Below are positions 34,176 through 42,339 of a stretch of 64,000 bases of DNA, piece after piece. Within the stretch, counting starts at the first letter, position 1. Each line of letters opens with the position of its first letter. Under the pieces are notes generated by a model. The model was not told the DNA's origin and searched no databases. It saw only the letters and a program-made list of their open reading frames with translations. This stretch comes from Cellulomonas sp. NS3 (GTDB lineage Bacteria > Actinomycetota > Actinomycetes > Actinomycetales > Cellulomonadaceae), in the NCBI RefSeq assembly GCF_024757985.1, contig NZ_CP103289.1, positions 558,001-622,000 on the forward strand, read 5' to 3'. The position numbers and the translations under genes were made by a program.

Positions 34176-34787
34176 GTGGCGTCCCCCCGTGCCGTGCAGC
34201 AGGCCTACTCGCTCCTCGCCCAGCGGTACATCGACGCCGTGGGCTCGCTCGAGCACGTGCACGCGGACGACCTCGCGCTCATCGACCGGCACCTGCGCCC
34301 GGTCTCCGGGCCGGTGCTCGACCTCGGGTGCGGCCCCGGCCACCTCACGGGCTTCCTCCGGACGATGCACCCCGACGTCACCGGGCTGGACCTGGTGCCG
34401 GAGTTCCTCGAGCACGCACGCGCCCACCAGCCCGAGGCACGGTTCGAGTCCGGCTCGATCCTGGAGCTGGGGCTCGTGCGCGCGCCGGGCTCCGTCGCGG
34501 GCGCGCTCGCCTGGTACTCGCTCATCCACCTCGAGCCGGAGCAGCTGGACGACGCGCTCACGGCCGTCCGCCGGGTCATGGCACCGGGCGGCGCGCTCGT
34601 CGTGGGGTTCTTCGACGGTCCCGAGGTCGAGCCGTTCGCGCACAAGGTGACCACGGCGTACCGGTGGCCGGTCGAGGAGATGTCGCGCCGGCTCGCGCGC
34701 GCCGGGCTGGTCGAGCGCGAACGGGTGCAGCGGGCCCCCGCGGGGGAGGGACGGCCGCACGCGGCGATCGCCGCTCAGGCCGGCTGA
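34176..34787 (+). CDS. SAM-dependent methyltransferase
   Basis: A 203-aa class-I methyltransferase. The SAM-binding motif I is VLDLGCGPGHLTGFL (about 47-61), motif II GLDLVPEFLEHAR, and a later APGGALVVGFFDG. Substrate is unknown. CATACT lies 7 nt before the GTG start. It follows the serine hydrolase by 30 bp and could be co-transcribed, but the probable own promoter argues for independence. Confidence 0.9.
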   Translation: MASPRAVQQAYSLLAQRYIDAVGSLEHVHADDLALIDRHLRPVSGPVLDLGCGPGHLTGFLRTMHPDVTGLDLVPEFLEHARAHQPEARFESGSILELGLVRAPGSVAGALAWYSLIHLEPEQLDDALTAVRRVMAPGGALVVGFFDGPEVEPFAHKVTTAYRWPVEEMSRRLARAGLVERERVQRAPAGEGRPHAAIAAQAG

Positions 34788-34803
34788 CCGCCGCCGGACG
34801 CGC

Positions 34804-35481
34804 TCACAACGGGCCGGCAGCGACGGCGAGCTGCCCGTCGCCGAGCGGGATCGGCGGCGTCCCGGCGACGACCAGGCAGGCGCGCTGCCACGGTCGCTGC
34901 TGCTCCAGGAAGGGCAGCTCCTCGGCCATCCACTCGTGCCAGAACGCCACGGCCTCCTGGGCGTCGCCGTTGACGCCGAGCGCGACGTCGCGGGCGATGC
35001 CGCGCTCCTGGGCCGCGGCGAGGTCGGACTGCACCCACACCGTCGCGTCGACGAGGTCGGCCCACTCCCGACGGCTGGCGCCGACCCCCTCGACCACGAC
35101 GAGCGCGAGGCCGGCGGGGACGTCGATCGCCCCCTCCCGCCCGTGGCGCTCCCACGCCGGGGGACGGAACGACACCGCGTCGCCGCGGCGCAGCGGCCGC
35201 AGGACGTGCTCGGCGAGCAGGTCACCCCAGCCGAAGAACGACTCGTGCCAGGCGACGTCGTCGGTGCGGACGACCGCGGAGCGACCCACCCGTCGCGACA
35301 GGCGCTCGGCCAGCGTGGACTTGCCCGACGCGCTGCGACCGTCGACGGCCACGACCCGTGGTCGGCCCGCCGGCTCCCCGGCCGCGCGCAGCAGCAGGTC
35401 GACGACCTCGTCCTCGGGCACCGCCCGCCACGCGCCGGCGGCGGGCTCTCCCGGGGGCAGCGTCAGGTGCACAGGACCCAT
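34804..35481 (-). CDS. Uridine-kinase-like P-loop kinase
   Basis: A 225-aa P-loop protein with Walker A AVDGRSASGKSTLAERLS and a D-containing VRTDDVAWHESFFGW block, like nucleoside/uridine kinase-type proteins. The C-terminal part ends in a hydrophobic-rich LVVAGTPPIPL. The start may instead be GTG 35472, which has CAGGAT 7 nt upstream; the ATG at 35481 overlaps that hexamer. The phosphorylated substrate is unknown. Confidence 0.85.
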   Translation of the reverse strand: MGPVHLTLPPGEPAAGAWRAVPEDEVVDLLLRAAGEPAGRPRVVAVDGRSASGKSTLAERLSRRVGRSAVVRTDDVAWHESFFGWGDLLAEHVLRPLRRGDAVSFRPPAWERHGREGAIDVPAGLALVVVEGVGASRREWADLVDATVWVQSDLAAAQERGIARDVALGVNGDAQEAVAFWHEWMAEELPFLEQQRPWQRACLVVAGTPPIPLGDGQLAVAAGPL

Positions 35482-35559
35482 CCTGCCGTCCCGCCCGGGT
35501 CTCGTGCTGCGCGCCCGCGCCGGCTCCGCCGGCGGTCAGGCCGGGCCTGTCGCCGGCCC

Positions 35560-35621
35560 GTCAGCTCCAGCCCGTGCCCGCCGCCGCCCCGTCAGCTCCA
35601 GCCCGTGCCCGCCGCCGAGCG
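35560..35621. repeat. 31-bp tandem duplication spanning the end of the TerD-FtsK-like gene
   Basis: Units 35560-35590 and 35591-35621 are nearly identical. The second contains the last codons and stop of the minus-strand TerD-FtsK-like gene, the first is a copy of the same 3' end placed just after it. It looks like a recent slippage duplication and changes no reading frame. Confidence 0.75.
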
Positions 35622-37262
35622 CAGGACGCCGTCGAGCACGTCCGCGTCGTCCGGGCCGAGGTCCGGGGTGTACCGCCACTGCGTGCCCGTCCAGCCGTCG
35701 GCGAGGTGGTCGTCGGGCTCGAGCGGGAGCCGCATCGACTCACGGAACAGCGTCGTGACGAGCGGGCTGCCGGCGTGGACGGGGCTGTGCTCGCCGGTGA
35801 GGAGCACCTGGACGCCGGCCGACGGGCCCTCGTCGACGAGGTAGCGCAGCCGGCCCACGGCCGCGTCGTCGAGCGCGGTCGGGAAGTCGTGCAGGACGAG
35901 CAGGCGGTCGGCGACGTCGCCGCCGAGCGCGTCCATCGCGCCGGCCGAGCGGGCCATCTGCACGAGGTCGACGCGGCGGACGAGGGCGTCGAGCACCGTC
36001 CCCGCGGCCGCGACGGAGGTCGCCGCCGGGGTCATCATGACGCGGCTGCCCGGCTGGGCGAGCGCGGCGAGCGAGGGCGCGAGGCCCCCGGTGAGGTCGA
36101 CGACGAGCACCTCGAGGCCGCCCGCCGGGTAGGCCGCGAGCAGCCGGGTGACGAGCGCGCGCACCTTGCGGACGGCGGCGCCGCCCGGGTCGGTCCGGGT
36201 GTCAACCCACAGGGGTCGCGTCAGCGGGAGGGCGAGCAGCATCGGGAGCTGGAGCCACGGCGCCTCCTCGACGTGGAGCTCCCCGACGCGCACCGCCGGT
36301 GCGGGCTGCGACGGGGGTCGCCAGCCACGCCACGCGGGCGACGTCCACGGGGCCATCGCGGCCGGGAGCCGGGTGTCGTACTCCGCGAGCTCGGCGGCGA
36401 GCTGCCGCAGGTCCGCGTCGTGCCGCGCGCGCGCCTGACCCACGAGGTCGGCGTGCTCGCGCTCCGCCGCCGCGGACGCCTGCTGGTGCGCCGCGCCGCC
36501 GCGCAGCCGGGGGTCGGCGACGATCTCGCCGAGCGCCGCGTCGCGCCGGCCGTCGGCGTACCCGACGCTCGACCGCAGGGCGGCCGTCGAGCGGGCGGCG
36601 TCCTCGAAGATCGCCGCGGCCTGCCGCAGGAGACGCTCGCCGTCGCTGGTGCCGGGCGGCAGCGGCGCCGCCGGACCGGGCGGAGGCGGCAGGGCCGTGC
36701 CCGGACCGCGAGACGCGGAGGGCGCCGGGGGAGCGGGGGCCGGCGTGGCGTCCTCGTCGTCCACCTCGACGCCGTGCGCGGTGACCGCCTGGGCCAGCCC
36801 GCCGTCGTACCCCTGCCCGACGGCCCGGACCTTCCACGCCGGACCGCGGCGGTAGACCTCGACGGCGACGACCGCGCGCTCGCTCGTGAGCCCGACGAGC
36901 GGGAACCGCGCCCGCTCGGTGCCGTCGCCGCCGCGCAGCACCGCGGTGAGGAGCGGCAGGGCACCGAGCGCCGGGCGGTGCGGGTCGACGCTCACCACGC
37001 ACAGGACGGCGTGGACGCGCGCCGGGACGGACGCGAGGTCGAGCCGCACCCGCGCGGGCGTGCCCGGCTCGAGCACCGCGCCCGGCGCCGTCGGCTGGTT
37101 GTAGAACACGAGGTCGTCCGAGGAGGCGACCCGCTGCTGCGCGTCGACGAGCAGCACCGAGACGTCGCAGTCGGCGACGGCCGCCCCCACGACCTCGACC
37201 AGCACGCCGGCGTCCGGCCAGGGGGCGTTCTGCCCCTTGGCGAGGTCGAGCGGTGGGCTCAC
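35592..37262 (-). CDS. TerD-domain protein fused to a FtsK-like domain without Walker A
   Basis: A 556-aa protein. Residues 1-170 are a TerD domain (LDLAKGQNAPW, SSDDLVFYNQPTAPGAV, WKVRAVGQGYDGGLAQ). A Pro-rich linker (about 172-205) and a helical, coiled-coil-like region (about 205-290) lead to a C-terminal domain laid out like FtsK/SpoIIIE: LEVLVVDLTGG (Walker B-like), RLLVLHDFPTAL and AGVQVLLTGEHSP. Where the P-loop should be, the sequence is WVDTRTDPGGAAVRKV, so ATP hydrolysis is doubtful. TerD proteins bind calcium and act in stress or tellurite/phage responses. GTG 37262 overlaps the stop of the upstream TerD gene, forming an operon. Confidence 0.82.
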   Translation of the reverse strand: MSPPLDLAKGQNAPWPDAGVLVEVVGAAVADCDVSVLLVDAQQRVASSDDLVFYNQPTAPGAVLEPGTPARVRLDLASVPARVHAVLCVVSVDPHRPALGALPLLTAVLRGGDGTERARFPLVGLTSERAVVAVEVYRRGPAWKVRAVGQGYDGGLAQAVTAHGVEVDDEDATPAPAPPAPSASRGPGTALPPPPGPAAPLPPGTSDGERLLRQAAAIFEDAARSTAALRSSVGYADGRRDAALGEIVADPRLRGGAAHQQASAAAEREHADLVGQARARHDADLRQLAAELAEYDTRLPAAMAPWTSPAWRGWRPPSQPAPAVRVGELHVEEAPWLQLPMLLALPLTRPLWVDTRTDPGGAAVRKVRALVTRLLAAYPAGGLEVLVVDLTGGLAPSLAALAQPGSRVMMTPAATSVAAAGTVLDALVRRVDLVQMARSAGAMDALGGDVADRLLVLHDFPTALDDAAVGRLRYLVDEGPSAGVQVLLTGEHSPVHAGSPLVTTLFRESMRLPLEPDDHLADGWTGTQWRYTPDLGPDDADVLDGVLRSAAGTGWS

Positions 37263-38563
37263 CCGAGGTACCGGGCGAGCGACGGGATGCTGTCGGCGGG
37301 GGTCCGGGCCTGCAGGCCCTCGCCGACGGCCTGCAGCTTCCACGCCGCCCCCTGCCGGTACACGCGCGCCATGAGCATGCCGGTGAACGGCATCCCACCG
37401 GCCAGGGTGTAGCGGGCGAGCTCGACCCCCGTGGTGTGGTCGACGAGCCGGCAGAACGCGTTCTGCACCTGCTCGAACGTCTGGCCCTGGTACGACGTCA
37501 CCACGAGCATCACGCTCGTCACGTGGACGGGGACGCGGGTGAGGTCGATCAGCATCGTCTCGTCGTCGCCCTCGCCCTCCCCGGTCCGGTTGTCACCCAT
37601 GTGCTGGACGGAGCCGTCGCGCGTGCGGAGCTGGTTGTAGAAGGCGACGTCCACCGGGTCGGAGCCCGCGAACAGGATCGCGGAGGCGTCGAGGTCGATC
37701 TCGACCTCGCGGCTGCCGAACATCCCGCGCTTCTTGACCGGGTCCCAGCCCAGGCCCATGCGGACCATCGTGAGCGCGACGCCGCCGTCCTTGGTCAGCG
37801 TGACCTTCTGGCCCTTGGTCAGGCTCACCGGGCGCGCCTTGGTCAGCTGCACCTCGCCGCTGCTCGCGGCGTCGGGCTGGGCGTACGCCGGCGCGGGGGG
37901 TGCGGGCGGCGTCTCGACCGGCGGCGTCGTCTGCGCCGGGGGCGGGCCCCACGACCGGGCAGGGCGCGCGGCCGGCGCGGGCGGCGCCGGCGGGGCGGGC
38001 GGCGGGACGGCGGCGGCGGGGGCCGGGGGTGCGACGGCCGGCGCGGCCGCGGGGGCGGGCTCGTCGTCGACGGACACGCCGTGGTCGGTGATGAGGTCGG
38101 CGAGCCCGCCCGCGTACCCCTGCCCGACGGCGCGCACCTTCCACGCCCCGGCGCGCCGGTACAGCTCGACCGCGACGACGATGCTCTCCGTCGTCAGGTC
38201 CGTCATCGAGAACTCGACCAGCGGGGTCCCGGCGTCGTCGGCCACGCGCGCGACGGGCTGGCCCACCCGGCCGAACGCCGCGGTCGTGTCGTCGAGGCTC
38301 GTGACGACGCGGACCGCGTGGACGTCGGCGGGCACGGCTGCGAGGTCCACCTCGACGCGCCACGGCTGCCCGGCGGACGGCTGCAGGCACCGCACGCCCG
38401 GCCCGGTCGGCTGGTTGTAGAAGACGAAGTCGGCGTCGGAGCGGACCTTGCCGTTCTCCGTGACGAGCAGGGCGGAGATGTCCGCGGGTGCCGGGACGTC
38501 GACGGTCAGCGTGACGCGGGGCGCGGTCAGCGGGGCGTTGGCCCCCTTGGTGAGCTGGTCCAC
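37259..38563 (-). CDS. Double TerD-domain stress protein
   Basis: A 434-aa protein with two TerD domains: 1-170 (LTKGANAPLTAPRVTL, SDADFVFYNQPTGPGV) and about 236-434 (LTKGQKVTLTKDGG, MGLGWDPVKKRG, VEIDLDASAILF, FYNQLRTRDGSVQHMGDNRTGEGEGDDE). A Pro/Ala linker of about 60 residues joins them. The second domain keeps the acidic calcium-binding loops, while the first lacks several. GGAAGG precedes GTG 38563. It is the first gene of the operon, with its stop overlapping the start of the TerD-FtsK-like gene. Confidence 0.9.
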   Translation of the reverse strand: MDQLTKGANAPLTAPRVTLTVDVPAPADISALLVTENGKVRSDADFVFYNQPTGPGVRCLQPSAGQPWRVEVDLAAVPADVHAVRVVTSLDDTTAAFGRVGQPVARVADDAGTPLVEFSMTDLTTESIVVAVELYRRAGAWKVRAVGQGYAGGLADLITDHGVSVDDEPAPAAAPAVAPPAPAAAVPPPAPPAPPAPAARPARSWGPPPAQTTPPVETPPAPPAPAYAQPDAASSGEVQLTKARPVSLTKGQKVTLTKDGGVALTMVRMGLGWDPVKKRGMFGSREVEIDLDASAILFAGSDPVDVAFYNQLRTRDGSVQHMGDNRTGEGEGDDETMLIDLTRVPVHVTSVMLVVTSYQGQTFEQVQNAFCRLVDHTTGVELARYTLAGGMPFTGMLMARVYRQGAAWKLQAVGEGLQARTPADSIPSLARYLG

Positions 38564-38674
38564 CAGGATCCTTCCGTGGGTCGCCGACCGGGCGAGGCAC
38601 CGGCCACGGGGAATGTACCGGCCGGGCGGGGCTGCGGGGCAGTGCCGCCCGGAACGGGTGCGGGTGATCGGGGC

Positions 38675-38930
38675 TCAGCGGCCCCGCAGGAAGCTCCGCA
38701 GGGCGGTCGGGGGCGTGCCGGTGACCCGCTCGACCGCGTCGGACGGCTCGGCCACGACGTCGCCCGCGATCGCCGTGCACGTGCTGACCCGATCCGGGCC
38801 ACGCCGCTCAGGGACAGCGACTCCGGGCCCGTGACGTCGTAGGTCGCGCCCACGTGCGCGTCCGGGTCCAGGAGCACCGTGGCCGCGACCCGGGCGACGT
38901 CGGCCCGTCGACCGCCGGGCGTGCGCGCCC
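38675..38930 (-). pseudogene. Remnant of an NmrA-like NAD(P)-binding protein
   Basis: Minus-strand translation gives ADVARVAATVLLDPDAHVG and YDVTGPESLSLSGVA, typical of the late part of NmrA/NAD(P)H-binding proteins, then a break, then in another frame GDVVAEPSDAVERVTGTPP to a stop. The N-terminal Rossmann half is missing and there is a small deletion with frameshift near 38790. The next gene, an esterase on the plus strand, starts 14 bp beyond. Confidence 0.75.
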
Positions 38931-38943
38931 TAGGGTCCAGAGC

Positions 38944-39789
38944 GTGTCCGCCCCGGTGCCGTACCGCCCGCTCCCGCTCGACCTCGCCGACGTCCGGTAC
39001 GCGCACGGCCCCGACTCCCGGCCCCGCCCCGGCGTGCCGGCGGGCGAGACGGTCGAGCTCGAGTGGTCCGGCAGCACGGTCTACCCGGGCACGTCGCGCA
39101 GGGTCTGGGTGCACGTCCCCGCGCACGACGGCACCGCCCCGCCGGCGGCCCTCATGGTGTTCAACGACGGCTGGTGGTACCTCGACCCGGACGGTGAGGT
39201 CCGCGGCGCGGTCGTCCTGGACAACCTCGTCCACAGAGGAGACATCCCGTTCACGGTGGGCGTCTTCGTCGAGCCCGGCGTCGTCGTGGGGAGCGCGCAC
39301 CCGAAGAACCGCAACGCCGAGTACGACGCGTTCGACGACCGCTACGTCACGTTCCTGCTCGAGGAGATCCTGCCGCTGGTCACCGCGCGGTACCGGATCA
39401 CGGACGACCCCGAGCGGTGGGGGATCTGCGGCGGCAGCAGCGGGGGCAACGCGGCCTTCACCGCCGCCTGGCTGCGCCCGGACCGGTTCCGGCGCGTCGT
39501 GTGCTTCCTGTCGAGCTTCGCCCAGATGCCCGGTGGCAACCCGTACCCGGAGCTCCTCGCCCGCACGGAGGCGAAGCCGCTGCGCGTCTTCCTGCAGGCC
39601 GGGCACCGCGACCTGAACTGGAACGCGCCGACGAGGAACTGGCTCGCCGAGAACCTGCGGGTCGGCGCCGCGCTGGCGGAGGCCGGCTACGACCTCCGCC
39701 TCGTGCTCGGGGACGGCGGCCACAGCCCCAACCACGGCGGCGTCCTGCTGCCCGACGCCCTCCGGTGGGCGCTGGATCCGGCCCGCTAG
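38944..39789 (+). CDS. Esterase of the Fes/enterochelin-esterase-like (CE1-like) family
   Basis: A 281-aa alpha/beta hydrolase. It has the N-terminal beta region SRRVWVHVPAHDGTAPPAALMVFNDG, the nucleophile Ser in GICGGSSGG (about 165), Asp near FLQAGHRDLNW and the C-terminal His in GDGGHSPNHGG. Relatives cleave siderophore esters or carbohydrate esters. No signal peptide is seen. TAGGGT lies 7 nt before the GTG, suggesting leaderless transcription. Confidence 0.88.
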   Translation: MSAPVPYRPLPLDLADVRYAHGPDSRPRPGVPAGETVELEWSGSTVYPGTSRRVWVHVPAHDGTAPPAALMVFNDGWWYLDPDGEVRGAVVLDNLVHRGDIPFTVGVFVEPGVVVGSAHPKNRNAEYDAFDDRYVTFLLEEILPLVTARYRITDDPERWGICGGSSGGNAAFTAAWLRPDRFRRVVCFLSSFAQMPGGNPYPELLARTEAKPLRVFLQAGHRDLNWNAPTRNWLAENLRVGAALAEAGYDLRLVLGDGGHSPNHGGVLLPDALRWALDPAR

Positions 39790-39874
39790 GCGCCCCGCAC
39801 CATCGCGGCGGTCCGTCCGCGGCTCGGTCAGGGACACTGGTGACAGCAACCGCCCGCTCGACAAGGAGTCCACC

Positions 39875-40831
39875 GTGCCCGAAGGAACCGTCCGCTGGTT
39901 CGACGCCGAGCGGGGGTTCGGCTTCCTGTACCTCGGCGACGACGCCGAGGACCTGTTCGTGCACGCGTCCGAGATCCTCGACGACGACGGCCCGCGGGTG
40001 CTCCGCGAGGGTCAGGTCGTCGAGTTCGACCTCGGCGAGGGCGAGCGCGGCCCGCAGGCCCGCCGCGTCCGGGTCGTCGGTGACCACGCCCCCGACGCGG
40101 TGCTGGGCGTGCTCGGCACCGTCTCCTGGTACGAGCCCGGCAAGGGGTACGGCTTCGTCACCCCCGACTCCCGGGGCACCGAGATCTTCGTCCACAGCTC
40201 GGCCATCGTCGGCGGCGGCGTGATCTCGGAGGGACAGCGGGTCGCGTTCCTGATCGTCGACGGGGAGCGGGGGCCGCAGGCGGACCACCTGCTGCCGCTC
40301 GGTGCCGACGCCGCGCCGCGGGCCGTGGCGTCCGACGGCGCGGACGGCACCGTGTCCTGGTACGACGTCGACAAGGGCTTCGGTTTCGCCACCCCCGACG
40401 CCGGTGGCGACGACGTGTTCGTGCACGTCCGGGCGCTGCCGGCGGGGCTGACCGGGCTTACCGAGGGGGACCGCATCTCCTACGACATCGCCGCGAACGA
40501 GAAGGGCCCGCAGGCCCGCAACGTGCAGCTCGTGCGCGGCACGACGCAGCGGGGCGCGACCCCGGCACCGGCGCGCGGACGGCCCGAGCGGGCACGGTCG
40601 GAGCGCCCACCGGCCTCCGCCGGCCCGGTGCGCGGCGGCGAGGGCGTGGTCGCGCGCTACGACGCCGACCGCGGGTTCGGGTTCATCACCCCGGACGCGG
40701 GCGGTGCCGACCTGTTCGTGCACGTGTCGGTCGTGCGCGGCGCCGACGTGCTGATGGAGGGCGACCGCGTCCGGTTCACGGTGCGGCAGAGCGACCGGGG
40801 ACCGCAGGCCGACCGCGTCGAGCTGGTCTGA
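39875..40831 (+). CDS. Protein with four tandem cold-shock domains
   Basis: A 318-aa protein of four CspA-like OB folds: about 1-67, 80-138, 157-221 and 255-318. Each keeps an RNP1-like block (RGFGFLYL, KGYGFVTP, KGFGFATP, RGFGFITP) and an RNP2-like block (DLFVHAS, EIFVHSS, DVFVHVR, DLFVHVS), and the common ending ERGPQA. An Arg/Pro/Ala-rich linker (about 222-252) separates domains three and four. Bacterial cold-shock proteins are normally single domains of about 70 residues that melt RNA structure. AAGGAG precedes the GTG. Confidence 0.92.
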   Translation: MPEGTVRWFDAERGFGFLYLGDDAEDLFVHASEILDDDGPRVLREGQVVEFDLGEGERGPQARRVRVVGDHAPDAVLGVLGTVSWYEPGKGYGFVTPDSRGTEIFVHSSAIVGGGVISEGQRVAFLIVDGERGPQADHLLPLGADAAPRAVASDGADGTVSWYDVDKGFGFATPDAGGDDVFVHVRALPAGLTGLTEGDRISYDIAANEKGPQARNVQLVRGTTQRGATPAPARGRPERARSERPPASAGPVRGGEGVVARYDADRGFGFITPDAGGADLFVHVSVVRGADVLMEGDRVRFTVRQSDRGPQADRVELV

Positions 40832-40834
40832 CCG

Positions 40835-40852
40835 CGCGGGCGACCGCCCGCG
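40835..40852 (+). terminator. Terminator hairpin after the quadruple cold-shock gene
   Basis: Arms CGCGGGC (40835-40841) and GCCCGCG (40846-40852) pair perfectly around a 4-nt loop and are followed by TCTT. The hairpin starts four bases after the stop codon. Confidence 0.75.
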
Positions 40853-40868
40853 TCTTGAGGCAGAGTGC

Positions 40869-40898
40869 TTGACCCGACTCCGGAGCGCGCGCTACCAC
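40869..40898 (+). promoter_or_regulatory. Sigma-70-like promoter
   Basis: TTGACC (40869-40874) and TACCAC (40893-40898) are separated by 18 bp, directly after a terminator and about 110 bp before the PCD-glyoxalase gene. Confidence 0.45.
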
Positions 40899-41006
40899 CG
40901 GTGCGAGAGACGCACGACGGTCACCTCGACCCGCGCGACACGATCGAGGACACGGCCGAGCGACGAGCACGAGCCCTGCCCCCGAGTCGCCGAAGAGGAT
41001 CCGACC

Positions 41007-41693
41007 ATGGACATGCTGAGCGGTGACGAGATCGCCGAGGCCGGGCTGACCGACTGGCGGAAGCTGGCCCAGGGGCTGCACGCCCGCTACCTGGTCGACG
41101 ACTTCGGCGCGGGCGCGCGGTTCGTCGCGGCGGTCGGGGAGGCGGGTGACGCCCTCGGGCACCACCCGACCGTGTCGCTGGGCCGGGGGCACGTCGACCT
41201 GAAGCTGGTCAGCGCCGACGCCGTGTACCGCGAGAAGGACGGCACCGAGCACGTCGTCGAGTGGGTGACCCAGAAGGACCTCGACCTCGCGCGGCGGATC
41301 ACCGAGGTCGCCGCCGAGCACGGGCTCGCCGCCGACCCGGCCTCGGTCAGCGTCGTCGAGCTCGGCCTCGACACGGCGCAGCCCGGCACCATCGCCCCGG
41401 TGTGGGCCGCTCTGCTGACCGGCGACGCCGGGTCGCAGGGCCGCGGCTCCCCGAGCGACGAGGTCCGGGACGCCACGGGACGGGCGCCGAACCTGTGGTT
41501 CGGGGACGCGGACGAGCACGAGGCCCCGCGTCAGCGCTTCCACGTCGAGGTGTACGTGGCGCCCGAGGTGGCCGGGCAGCGCATCGCCGCCGCCGTCGCC
41601 GCGGGCGGGACCGTCGTCGACGACAGCGACGCGCCGGCGCTCACCGTGATCGCCGACCAGGACGGCAACACGGGCGTCGTCTGCGTCGCGTAG
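41007..41693 (+). CDS. Pterin dehydratase-like / glyoxalase-like fusion protein
   Basis: A 228-aa protein. Residues 1-100 match 4a-hydroxytetrahydrobiopterin dehydratase (WRKLAQGLHARYLVDDF, GDALGHHPTVSLGRGHVDLKL). The rest is a glyoxalase/VOC half (LGLDTAQPGTIAPVWAALLTGD, HVEVYVAPEVAGQRIAAAVAAGG). No phenylalanine hydroxylase is nearby, so a classical pterin recycling role is not supported here. The fusion is common in actinobacteria; what it acts on is unknown. Confidence 0.85.
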   Translation: MDMLSGDEIAEAGLTDWRKLAQGLHARYLVDDFGAGARFVAAVGEAGDALGHHPTVSLGRGHVDLKLVSADAVYREKDGTEHVVEWVTQKDLDLARRITEVAAEHGLAADPASVSVVELGLDTAQPGTIAPVWAALLTGDAGSQGRGSPSDEVRDATGRAPNLWFGDADEHEAPRQRFHVEVYVAPEVAGQRIAAAVAAGGTVVDDSDAPALTVIADQDGNTGVVCVA

Positions 41694-41817
41694 GCCGCAG
41701 TCGTGGCCGGCTCGTCGGTCCGGGGCCACCGCGGTCCGTCCGACGTGGAGGTGCGGGGCCGGGAGCCGATCGCCGCTGGTCGGGTCGCGCGACCGGCGCC
41801 CACGGCACGATGGAGCC

Positions 41818-42318
41818 GTGACCACCCCGTCCCGCACCCCGCAGCCCGCCGTGGCCCGCACGCAGCAGTTCCTCGACCGGCACGCGCCCGGTGTGAGCGT
41901 CCTCGTGCCGGACGCCGACACCTCGACCGTCGCCGCCGCGGCGGTCGCACTGGGCGTGCGCCCCGGCCAGATCGCCAAGACCCTCGCCGTGCGCGCGGGG
42001 GAGAGCGTCCTCCTGCTCGTCATGAGCGGCGACGCACGCCTGGACAACCGCAAGTTCCGCGACCGCTTCGGGGCCAAGCCCCGGATGCTCGGCGCCGAGG
42101 AGACCGAGGAGCTCACCGGGCAGCCGGTCGGCGGCGTCGGACCCCTCGGCCACCCGTCCGGGCTGCCGGTGTTCGCGGACGAGTCGCTCCGGGCGTACGA
42201 CGCCGTGTACCCGGCCGCGGGCAGCCGCTCGAGCGCGGTCCGGCTGACGCTCGAGCAGCTCGAGACGCTGACGCACGCGACGTGGGTTGACGTCAGCACG
42301 CTCCCGGCTGCCGGCTGA
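41818..42318 (+). CDS. YbaK/EbsC-type aminoacyl-tRNA deacylase-like protein
   Basis: A 166-aa protein of the YbaK/ProX editing family. Family features are the conserved lysine in GQIAKTLAV, VMSGDARLDNRKFR and GGVGPLGHPSGLPVFAD. Such proteins hydrolyse mischarged tRNA, commonly Cys-tRNAPro. CACGAT lies 6 nt before the GTG start. It stands alone between the PCD-fusion and a HAD hydrolase gene. Confidence 0.9.
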   Translation: MTTPSRTPQPAVARTQQFLDRHAPGVSVLVPDADTSTVAAAAVALGVRPGQIAKTLAVRAGESVLLLVMSGDARLDNRKFRDRFGAKPRMLGAEETEELTGQPVGGVGPLGHPSGLPVFADESLRAYDAVYPAAGSRSSAVRLTLEQLETLTHATWVDVSTLPAAG

Positions 42319-42339
42319 CGTCCGGCGGGCTCCCGGAGC

